Below the pieces are notes generated by a model. It made no database searches. It saw only the letters and a list, made by a program, of their open reading frames with translations, and had not been told where the DNA came from. Source: JBFJWU01 sp041623475 [NCBI: bacterium] (GTDB taxonomy: Bacteria > J088). From it: 22,917 nucleotides of DNA. Position numbers and translations under genes: made by a program. The stretch covers positions 1 to 22,917 of the forward strand of contig JBFJWU010000005.1 of the NCBI GenBank assembly GCA_041623475.1, read 5' to 3'. Below are positions 15,797 to 22,428 of this stretch, piece after piece (the first letter of the stretch is position 1; every line of letters starts with the position of its first letter).

Positions 15797-16957
15797 CTAC
15801 AAATACCGCAACCACCAGTCATCACGCTGCGCCTTGAACCCCGCGTACCACCGCGTCGGAAAATACAACACCACCAGCGACACAAAAAACACGGCATAAA
15901 CGCCCCACAGGTCGAACCCCGGCACCCCGGCCGGGCCCGGGGGCGGGTCCATGGCGGCGGGTCCAAACCGGGCAAACGCGATCGGAAAACTGGTCAGCCG
16001 CAGCCAGTACAGGTGGATGATGTAAAAAAACATGGGTACGGTGCCAAACACCATCAAACGCCGCTGCCATGGTCCAATGGTGCGCCCGTCCAGCCAGGCC
16101 AGCAGCAACAATGCCGGCCCCAAGGTCATGCACAGGTAAAGCAGCGACGGCGGGTATTTGGTGGTATTCAGGAAATCCATCAGGGTAAAAACGTCGCTGC
16201 GCTGGGTCGCCCAGTGCGCCGGGTCACCGTACAGGCCGGTCCAGCGCAGGACCACGAACACCGCTACCAGGGCGATCCCCAAACGCCGCAACAACACCCG
16301 GCGATCGGGGACGCGCATCAACAGCTCGCCCAGGCCGTACCCGGCAAACATCACACCGGCCCAGGGGACAATTGCATAAACCACCATCAGCTTGTGGCCC
16401 GGTGCCCACATCAACTGTCCGTGGCCAAACAGCATCAGTCCCAGCCAATGGTCCCCGGCCCCGAACTGCGGCAGGGCATTGTGCCCGGCGACAATCGCCA
16501 GGCCCAGCCAGCCCACGACCGCTACCGGCAGTCGACAGAAGATGCCAAGGAGGACCATGCCCCACCCCAACGCCCAGATCACCTGGACCACCGCAATCCG
16601 GTACAGCGGGTCCGGTGCCATGGCAAAGTGGATCACGGTCCATTCCAATACAACCAGCCACAGGCCCCGCGTCAACAGGAATCTAGACAATGTACGGTGG
16701 TCTACCCGCCGGCCGTACAGCCGTGCCGACACCCCGGCCAGCAGCACAAACACCGGCGCACAGAAATGCGTCACCCAGCGCGTCATAAACAGCGCCGGCC
16801 AGGTCACAGCCATGTCCGTTGGCTTGGGCGTAAAGCCCATGAACATATTTCGTGAGTGGTCCAGCAACATCACCACCATCACGATGCCCCTGAGGACGTC
16901 TATGGACTGGATGCGCCCGCGGGCAGCGGATGGGTCAGGCTGTACGGTTGCAGTCAA
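15797..16957 (-). CDS. DUF1624 / HGSNAT-like membrane acyltransferase family protein
   Basis: A 386-residue membrane protein with about ten hydrophobic segments. The N-terminal signature RIQSIDVLRGIVMVVMLLDH (15-34), followed by an Arg-Asn, matches the DUF1624 family, whose relatives include lysosomal heparan-alpha-glucosaminide N-acetyltransferase. Later segments HFCAPVFVLLAG (64-75) and MFFYIIHLYWLR (near 310) fit the same family. It may move an acyl group across the membrane onto a sugar, but no bacterial substrate is established. The start is a TTG at 16957, preceded in frame by a nearby stop, with only a weak GAG upstream. It lies 24 bp after the small gene 16982-17404, so the two form an operon. 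Confidence 0.82.
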   Translation of the reverse strand: MTATVQPDPSAARGRIQSIDVLRGIVMVVMLLDHSRNMFMGFTPKPTDMAVTWPALFMTRWVTHFCAPVFVLLAGVSARLYGRRVDHRTLSRFLLTRGLWLVVLEWTVIHFAMAPDPLYRIAVVQVIWALGWGMVLLGIFCRLPVAVVGWLGLAIVAGHNALPQFGAGDHWLGLMLFGHGQLMWAPGHKLMVVYAIVPWAGVMFAGYGLGELLMRVPDRRVLLRRLGIALVAVFVVLRWTGLYGDPAHWATQRSDVFTLMDFLNTTKYPPSLLYLCMTLGPALLLLAWLDGRTIGPWQRRLMVFGTVPMFFYIIHLYWLRLTSFPIAFARFGPAAMDPPPGPAGVPGFDLWGVYAVFFVSLVVLYFPTRWYAGFKAQRDDWWLRYL

Positions 16958-16981
16958 TGGCTCGATCGATCCAGGCGATCG

Positions 16982-17404
16982 TCAGGAATGACCGGCGGTG
17001 TCGCGCTGGTCAATGCCGGACGGCGGGTATCGCAAAGTGTACTGCTGGTTCCAGTGATCGTAAAAGTAGTTGTGATACTCCCCGGCGATAAACTGTTCCG
17101 GTGTCCAGTCGGCAGCACATGCCTGGGCAACACAGCACAGGTCCCCGTTGTCTTTCTGCCAGACCGCCAGGTAATGGACACGGCCAGCGATCGGACCGCG
17201 CCAGACCCAGTAGTCCCGATCCTCGACCCGGGCCGTTCGGCAAAACGTCCAGTCACTGGACGGCAGGGCCAGGTTCAGTCGCCCGGCGGCATCGGCCAGC
17301 GCCACCGGTGCCTCGGACTCATTATCGGGATCCAACCGCGGCAACTCCAGTTCCAGGCGGACCAGGTCCCGGATATCGTCAGGCATGTCAGCCAGGTCGA
17401 TCAT
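16982..17404 (-). CDS. Small protein of unknown function upstream of DUF1624 gene
   Basis: A 140-residue soluble protein with no recognised family. It has an acidic, Leu-rich N-terminus (MIDLADMPDDIRDLVRLELE), a central LPSSDWTFCRTARVEDRDYW, two Cys in NGDLCCVAQACAADW, and a very aromatic C-terminal part (YHNYFYDHWNQQYTLRY). No signal peptide or membrane segment. The ATG at 17404 is chosen because TATACT lies 6 nt upstream on the same strand; longer in-frame starts would run into the divergent YyaL gene. Its stop is 24 bp before the TTG of the DUF1624 gene. The aromatic pattern looks like a small beta-sheet ligand-binding protein, but this is a guess. Confidence 0.65.
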   Translation of the reverse strand: MIDLADMPDDIRDLVRLELELPRLDPDNESEAPVALADAAGRLNLALPSSDWTFCRTARVEDRDYWVWRGPIAGRVHYLAVWQKDNGDLCCVAQACAADWTPEQFIAGEYHNYFYDHWNQQYTLRYPPSGIDQRDTAGHS

Positions 17405-17410
17405 GGCGAC

Positions 17411-17416
17411 AGTATA
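17411..17416 (-). promoter_or_regulatory. -10 box (TATACT) 6 nt before the 17404 start
   Basis: Minus-strand TATACT matches five of six -10 bases and is followed by GTCGCC and the ATG, leaving no room for a ribosome site. A leaderless transcript is the simplest reading. No -35 is seen in the GC-rich upstream DNA. Confidence 0.45.
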
Positions 17417-17474
17417 CCGTCGCCCCGGCCCGTCCCCGTGCCATCCGGGCAGCGCGATATGTAAAACTGTTGCC

Positions 17475-19802
17475 ATGACAAACACTCGACACATGGGTGC
17501 CACCCTGGTCGCAGCCGTCGGCATCCTGGCCATTGCCGCAACCATCTGGCGTGCCCGGGCGCCACAATCCGCAGCAGCACCGGGCCAGGTCCAGCGGGCC
17601 AGCAACGCCCTGGCTGGATCGCCCAGTCCCTACCTGCGGATGCATGCCGACAACCCGGTGGACTGGTACCCGTGGGGGCCAGAGGCACTGGAACTGGCCC
17701 GCAGTCAGGACAAACCAATCTTCCTTTCGATCGGCTATTCAACCTGTTACTGGTGCCACGTGATGGCCGACGAGTCGTTCGCGGACCCGCTGGTTGGCGC
17801 GCTGCTTGCCCAGCACTTTGTCAGTATCAAGGTCGATCGCGAGTTGCGGCCGGACCTGGATGACCTGTATATGACCGCGGTCCAGGCGATTGCCGGGCGC
17901 GGAGGCTGGCCATTGACGGTCATTCTGACACCGGACCTGAAACCGTTCTGGGGTGGTACGTACATGCCCCGCGACCAGTTGCTGAACCTGCTGCAGACGG
18001 TCGGTGATGCGTGGCGGTCCAGCCGCGACGAGCTGCAGGCCCGGGCCGAACACGTGGCGACCATCGTCGCCGGCAGTGTCCATCCGGGCTCACCGGCCGA
18101 ACAGGTCCCTGGTCCGCAGTTGCTGTCAGCCGCGGTTGATGAACTGGCCCGCCATTTTGACCCGGTCCACGGGGGGTTTGGCCCCGGACCCAAGTTCCCA
18201 CAGCCTGCACGACTACAGCTGCTGCTCGAGTACGTCCGCCAGACCGGCGACGCAGACACTGTCCGTTTCCTGGCCTTGACGCTTGACCGAATGGACCAGG
18301 GTGGAATCCACGACCACGTCGGCGGCGGCTTTCACCGGTACGCGACCGACGACCGCTGGATAATGCCCCATTTCGAGAAAATGCTGTATGACAATGCCCA
18401 GCTGCTGGATGTTTACGCGAGGGCAACGGAACTGTCCGGCAACCCGGTATACGCTGCGGTGGCTGCGGATATTGCCCAATGGATGATGTCGACCATGAGC
18501 GCTGCCGATGGGACCTTCTATTCCGCAATTGATTCGGCCACCGGCGGCATCGAGGGCCAGTACTACACGTGGACCACCGGCGAGCTGGATGCAGCACTGA
18601 ATCCGATGCAACTGGCAGCTGTGACCGAGGATTTTGGCCTGGACGAACGTGCGGCCGATCTGGACGGTCGCACCGTCCTGTTCCGGTCCCGGCCGGTCAC
18701 CCAGGCTGCGGCGGCCCGGGGACTGACCGTCAGCCAGTACCAGACCGTCTGGTCGACGATTCGCAACGTGCTGTCCGATGCCCGGGCGGCCCGGCCAGAA
18801 CCGTTCGTCGACCGCAAACGAATCACCGCCTGGAACAGCCTGGCAGCCGCATCCCTGGCGTCGGCGGGCCAGGCATTGGACCAGCCAGAATGGACCGCCG
18901 CGGCCGCCATGGCGATGAATGCGCTGCTGGCCCAGGCGGTTACGCCGGACGGCCTGAGTCGCATTGCCACCGATGGCAAACAACGACTGCCGGCAATGCT
19001 GGATGACTACGCGGCAACGATCCTGGCCCTGGTTGAGCTGCACGACGCCGGGCCGGACACCGGTCCCTGGCTGGATGGTGCTGCACAGGTTGCGGACCTG
19101 ATGATCGGCGAACTATGGGATCCGGTCGGCGGCGGCTTCTACTACGCGCCACCGGAACATGACCGACTGCTGTTCCGTGGCAAGGACAGCCGCGACGGCG
19201 CACTGCCATCCGGTAACAGCCTGGCCGCCCGAGCGTTGACCAGATTGGCAGCAGCCGGTGAATCAAAATACGCCCCCTACGCCGCAGCAATATTCCGGGT
19301 CTTCGCCCAACGCCTGCAGGCCGATCCCCGGGACCATCCATACATGATCCTGGCGCTGGCCCAGTACCATCACGCCGAATTGCCACTGGATGGGCCGATG
19401 CCCTCGATCCCGGAAATTGCGGCGTCAACGACTCAGGTCGTGGCCGGGACTGCAGCCTGGGACGCCACCCTGGACCAGTGGATCATCCAGATCGTCGTTC
19501 GCGACGGCTGGCACCTGAACGCCAACCCGGCGGGACTGGATTTCCTGGTGCCGACCGCTGTTGCCGCCAGCAGGGACGGCCGACCGCTGGCCATCCAGCC
19601 TGACTACCCCCAGGGCAATGCCATCACCCTGGGCGCATCCGGCCACGTCATCCCGGTCTATTCCGGTACTTTTCCAATTATGACGGCCCTGCAAGATCCT
19701 GATGCCGCCGGCCTGGAATTCGCCCTGCGGGCCCAGGCCTGCAACGATCGCGGCCAGTGCCTGCAACCAACCACATCACTGATCCCCCTGGCGACGCCGT
19801 AG
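17475..19802 (+). CDS. YyaL/DUF255 thioredoxin-fold protein fused to a DsbD-alpha-like C-terminal domain
   Basis: A 775-residue protein. Residues 8-26 form a hydrophobic signal or anchor segment, so the bulk should be periplasmic. Residues about 44-205 are the DUF255 thioredoxin-like domain with NPVDWYPWG, CYWCHVM (C91 and C94, CxxC) and GRGGWPLTV. The middle is the (alpha/alpha) barrel seen in YyaL and human SPATA20, with GGFHRYATDD and HFEKMLYDNAQL. The last 110 or so residues are extra: WIIQIVVRDGWHLNAN and a CX5C pair, C756 and C762 (ACNDRGQCLQP), like the N-terminal alpha domain of DsbD. Ordinary YyaL proteins are near 680-700 residues and lack this. The ATG at 17475 has no ribosome site; a longer GTG start at 17385 would place polar residues before the signal segment. 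Function: probably thiol-disulfide or sugar-related, unproven. Confidence 0.87.
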   Translation: MTNTRHMGATLVAAVGILAIAATIWRARAPQSAAAPGQVQRASNALAGSPSPYLRMHADNPVDWYPWGPEALELARSQDKPIFLSIGYSTCYWCHVMADESFADPLVGALLAQHFVSIKVDRELRPDLDDLYMTAVQAIAGRGGWPLTVILTPDLKPFWGGTYMPRDQLLNLLQTVGDAWRSSRDELQARAEHVATIVAGSVHPGSPAEQVPGPQLLSAAVDELARHFDPVHGGFGPGPKFPQPARLQLLLEYVRQTGDADTVRFLALTLDRMDQGGIHDHVGGGFHRYATDDRWIMPHFEKMLYDNAQLLDVYARATELSGNPVYAAVAADIAQWMMSTMSAADGTFYSAIDSATGGIEGQYYTWTTGELDAALNPMQLAAVTEDFGLDERAADLDGRTVLFRSRPVTQAAAARGLTVSQYQTVWSTIRNVLSDARAARPEPFVDRKRITAWNSLAAASLASAGQALDQPEWTAAAAMAMNALLAQAVTPDGLSRIATDGKQRLPAMLDDYAATILALVELHDAGPDTGPWLDGAAQVADLMIGELWDPVGGGFYYAPPEHDRLLFRGKDSRDGALPSGNSLAARALTRLAAAGESKYAPYAAAIFRVFAQRLQADPRDHPYMILALAQYHHAELPLDGPMPSIPEIAASTTQVVAGTAAWDATLDQWIIQIVVRDGWHLNANPAGLDFLVPTAVAASRDGRPLAIQPDYPQGNAITLGASGHVIPVYSGTFPIMTALQDPDAAGLEFALRAQACNDRGQCLQPTTSLIPLATP

Positions 19803-19843
19803 CACCCAATAATCGGCCGCGGATAGCAGAAGAAATATTGCGC

Positions 19844-19860
19844 GCCACAGAGGCTCGGAG
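19844..19860 (+). repeat. CACAGAG-type motif, locus 2
   Basis: GCCACAGAGGCTCGGAG, a divergent copy of the motif at 15092, about 40 bp after the YyaL stop. Confidence 0.45.
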
Positions 19861-19942
19861 AACTGTGGGAAATCACGCTAAGGAGCGGGGAAGAGGAATT
19901 CAGCAATGGTGGGGAACAGAACCGGCCTCTTTTGCTAAAGGG

Positions 19943-20013
19943 TTCACACCGCAATTGCGCCCGACTTGACAAACCATTCGACCCCGCATCTGCTCCTTGA
20001 GCAAGGAAATGCT
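19943..20013 (+). repeat. Repeat module A/B, copy 2 (71 bp)
   Basis: Gap-free match to 15276-15346; the end CTTGAGCAAGGAAATGCT is nearly identical to copy 1 while the left half is more diverged. It stops about 35 bp before the stop codon of the convergent membrane-protein gene. No module C follows it. Confidence 0.6.
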
Positions 20014-20047
20014 TTCTCCGCCGACTTCCGGGGCGAAACCGCTTCGA

Positions 20048-20629
20048 TCAACCGTAGGCCCCACCGAGAACGTAAAACGTCGTCCACATCGCAACATAGA
20101 ACAGGTTGGCCATCAAGATCAAGCCACGGTCTCGGACCTGCCGGTGCCGCTGCCACAGGATGACAGACAGGCCGGCTACCAGCAGCATCTCCACGGGTGC
20201 CATGATGTGCCCGAAGTGGGCCGGGTCCCAGTAACTGACAGGACTGTCGAAGCGCCACATACTCAACGGATACAGATGTCGATGACCGTCGTCGTGGTGC
20301 AGCGGCAGGTCCAGCACGAAATGTACGAGCATGCTCAGCCCAAGGTACATCGGCCCCGGACGGCCGGCCCAGCGGGCAATCAGGACAAACAACAGCACCA
20401 GCGGCACAGAATTGAAACTGTCAAACAGCGCCTGCCAGCCCGGCTGGAAATAAAGACTGTTCCAGATCAGGTCCTCGGGATGGCCCTGGATGAATCGGAC
20501 GATGACGTAGAACAGGAACATGGGCGCGTCCGGCAGGATCGAACCCGCCAGAATCCACCGCTGAATCACAGCCGACTGTCCCCGCCCCAAACCCGCCAGA
20601 CTGACAATCGCGTGCCCGGGCGTGTTCAC
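20048..20629 (-). CDS. Multi-pass membrane protein with His/Asp cluster (DUF457/YdjM-like)
   Basis: About 193 residues with four to five hydrophobic helices. It begins NTPGHAIVSL and continues to AGSILPDAPMFLFY; the central stretch HFVLDLPLHHDDGHRHLYPL is unusually rich in His and Asp and is followed by FDSPVSYWDPAHFG. The pattern N-terminal His, then LPD, then H-x3-D and HH-DD-H resembles YdjM/DUF457-type membrane proteins proposed to be metal-dependent hydrolases, though activity is unproven. The GTG at 20629 is chosen because GAGGT sits 6 nt upstream; a GTG at 20635 would abut that site. It is a single-gene unit flanked on both sides by copies of the dispersed repeat. Confidence 0.75.
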   Translation of the reverse strand: MNTPGHAIVSLAGLGRGQSAVIQRWILAGSILPDAPMFLFYVIVRFIQGHPEDLIWNSLYFQPGWQALFDSFNSVPLVLLFVLIARWAGRPGPMYLGLSMLVHFVLDLPLHHDDGHRHLYPLSMWRFDSPVSYWDPAHFGHIMAPVEMLLVAGLSVILWQRHRQVRDRGLILMANLFYVAMWTTFYVLGGAYG

Positions 20630-20685
20630 GGCCACACCTCGGGAGGCACGGGAAACGACAGGGAAGACAGAGAAGAGTTTTTCAT

Positions 20686-20705
20686 ACCTCTGAGAGCACA
20701 GAGGT
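20686..20705. repeat. ACCTCTG/CAGAGGT inverted repeat
   Basis: Perfect 7-bp arms around AGAGCA. The right arm contains the CACAGAG motif, so this is an inverted pair of the short repeat; it marks the left edge of locus 3. Confidence 0.5.
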
Positions 20706-20763
20706 CAAATTAGCAAAAGAGCGGGAAGCAAATATGGGCCGGACAAACATCAGCAAACTCCAG

Positions 20764-20809
20764 ATTAGCCCCACGATCGCGCACGCCTTGGCAGACAATC
20801 CGACCCCGC
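20764..20809 (+). repeat. Repeat module A, copy 3 (46 bp)
   Basis: Gap-free match to 15275-15320, including CCCCACGA, CGCGCACGCC and CCGACCCCGC. The B part and the hairpin-rich middle of locus 1 are missing and the copy runs almost directly into module C. Confidence 0.65.
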
Positions 20810-20833
20810 CCCAGCGAGGCGCATTATTGCGGA

Positions 20834-20981
20834 GCTTTCGAGGTCCCTCATGAGGGGATTTGGCGAACCGGGGGACTGGGGCTTGTCCCGAGGTGGCGAC
20901 GTCGGCCAAGGGCCGATGTCCCCGCAGGGCAGTCGCGTCGGGCGACGTGACCCGAACAAAAGCGACCCGCCGGGGGCATCT
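20834..20981 (+). repeat. Repeat module C, copy 2 (148 bp)
   Basis: About nine in ten bases match 15501-15649. The hairpin arms at 20898-20920 are unchanged while its loop differs (AAG instead of ACG). In the hairpin at 20931-20952 the outermost pair is lost (A opposite C), the rest including the G-U is kept. Confidence 0.72.
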
Positions 20982-21003
20982 CAAGTGCTCAAGAACAGAA
21001 CTA

Positions 21004-21020
21004 GCCACGGAGGCACAGAG
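21004..21020 (+). repeat. CACAGAG-type motif, locus 3
   Basis: GCCACGGAGGCACAGAG, one base different from the first 17 bases of the copy at 15092-15109. It closes locus 3 on the right. Confidence 0.5.
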
Positions 21021-21123
21021 TGTCAGTATCGAAAATCGGAAGTTGGCCCGCCATTGGGTCGAGCACCGGCAATGCACCCCGCGCCCCGCCTGAGGTAAAC
21101 CCCTTTGCCATCCGCCCCACCAC

Positions 21124-22401
21124 TCAACAACAACCATCGGCAGGCGCACTGTAAACCGGCGCAAACCCGCCCCCCGGCGTCCGCATATTGGTCACTTGTC
21201 CACGGTACAGCCGTGCGGCCCGAAGCAGGACCTGCCCGTCGTAGACGTAGTTACGAACGTCTGCCTTGAGCTCCACCTCCGCACCATCCAGTTCGATCGT
21301 TCGGCCGCTGGGCGGGACCTGCTGCTGTGCCACATAACCCACCGGATCAGCCAGAATCTGGTCCCACTTACCCCTGGTCAACTTGTCGCCCCGGTAGGCG
21401 CCACGGCTGCCAAACCCCGACACCGGCTTGAAAAACAGGTCTCGCCGTTCCGCCCACAACCGTTCGGCATCGTCCGGTGTAACCAGTCGGATTGGCGGAA
21501 TCGTCCGGCCCAGGATCTCGATGTCCGTTGCCTGTATCCCCATGGCGGCCAGACCCGCCCCATCCGACAACCGCACCAGGTTTCGCTTGTCCGCACCCAT
21601 CTGGTAGTGGAAGGGGTTGGGGCTGACCACCGCCACGCCGCCCTGCCACACCTGCCGCAGCACCGCGACCTCAGTTCCGGTCAACAGGAAATCCGTGTGC
21701 CGGTTGTAGATCAGGTCAATCACCTGGTCCCCGATCCACAGGCGACCGTCGCGAACCGTCAGTTCCGCCGGATCCGCGATCACCGTACGGATTCCGGCGG
21801 CGGCCAGCAGCTGGGCCGCCATCAGGAATTCCGGGTACAACGGTTGCCGGGCAGGCGCGTCGTCAACGATCGCAACCGACCCCAGGGCCCTGCCTCCGGT
21901 AGCCACCGCATATTCGTGCCGGAACATCTCTACCAGTCGATCCCGTGTCCGGGTCAGCTGGTCACTGTCGGGGACCACGCCATCAATCGCTGTGCAGCAG
22001 GCCCGCTGGGCGGCGGCCAGCGCAACGTTCAGGAACGCACCCCCGGCATTGGTGTTGACCTCGATCAGCCGGGGACCATCCGGCCCCAGGTGAAAATCCA
22101 TGCCCCACATCAGTCCCGGCCCAACTCCGCCGGTGATTCCGTCCAACTGGCTGGTCGCGCCGCTGGCCTGCTGCCATTGCAGCGTCCGGAAAATCCGGTC
22201 CAGGGCAGCAATTGTCTGGTCCATCACCAACACGTCGTCGGCGGCAACAAAAAACGGCAGGTCCGCAAACAGATGCAGGCGGCGTTCGAGGATCTGGTCG
22301 GCGAACTCGGGGACGGCTGATCGCAATCCGTCCGCCAGCGCCTGACGATCCAGCATCACGCAACGGCAGTGTTCGTTCAGCAACTGGGCCGCTTCAGCCA
22401 C
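21124..22401 (-). CDS. ATP-grasp-like protein, possibly circularly permuted
   Basis: A 425-residue cytoplasmic protein. MDFHLGPDGPRLIEVNTNAGG (101-121) resembles the Mg-binding Glu-x-Asn segment of ATP-grasp ligases (E114, N116). It comes before the glycine-loop-like FFKPVSGFGSRGAYRG (323-338, K325), the reverse of the normal order, which suggests circular permutation. DVRNYVYDGQVLLRAARLYR (381-400) near the end also looks like an ATP-grasp strand pair. Such enzymes join a carboxylate to an amine or thiol using ATP. The protein ends in adjacent cysteines (ADGCC) and has CC at 135-136. The start is a GTG at 22401 with GGGGA about 8 nt upstream, 27 bp after the MOSC gene stop. No exact family name is recognised; the substrate is unknown. 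Confidence 0.6.
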   Translation of the reverse strand: MAEAAQLLNEHCRCVMLDRQALADGLRSAVPEFADQILERRLHLFADLPFFVAADDVLVMDQTIAALDRIFRTLQWQQASGATSQLDGITGGVGPGLMWGMDFHLGPDGPRLIEVNTNAGGAFLNVALAAAQRACCTAIDGVVPDSDQLTRTRDRLVEMFRHEYAVATGGRALGSVAIVDDAPARQPLYPEFLMAAQLLAAAGIRTVIADPAELTVRDGRLWIGDQVIDLIYNRHTDFLLTGTEVAVLRQVWQGGVAVVSPNPFHYQMGADKRNLVRLSDGAGLAAMGIQATDIEILGRTIPPIRLVTPDDAERLWAERRDLFFKPVSGFGSRGAYRGDKLTRGKWDQILADPVGYVAQQQVPPSGRTIELDGAEVELKADVRNYVYDGQVLLRAARLYRGQVTNMRTPGGGFAPVYSAPADGCC

Positions 22402-22428
22402 AGGCCATCCCCGCCGATTGGCGACGTG

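Larger units (their letters stand above)
20636..21123 (+). other. 488-bp gene-free region holding repeat locus 3
   Basis: No credible gene. It contains an ACCTCTG/CAGAGGT hairpin (20686-20705), module A (20764-20809), module C (20834-20981) and a CACAGAG-type motif (21004-21020). The final 100 bp before the ATP-grasp gene stop shows nothing recognisable. Confidence 0.6.

Noticed and set aside
15737-16855. Long plus-strand open frame antisense to the DUF1624 gene
   Set aside because: Composition is dominated by His, Gln, Pro and Arg, as expected from the complement of a hydrophobic gene; no ribosome site or domain.
11874-19802. A single thiol/metal detoxification system linking the phytochelatin synthase-like, YyaL-DsbD, MOSC and ATP-grasp genes
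   Set aside because: They lie in separate transcription units with unrelated genes and repeats between them; nothing in the sequence ties them together.
21196-22320. Long plus-strand open frame antisense to the ATP-grasp-like gene
   Set aside because: No motif; mirrors the coding strand and lacks initiation signals.
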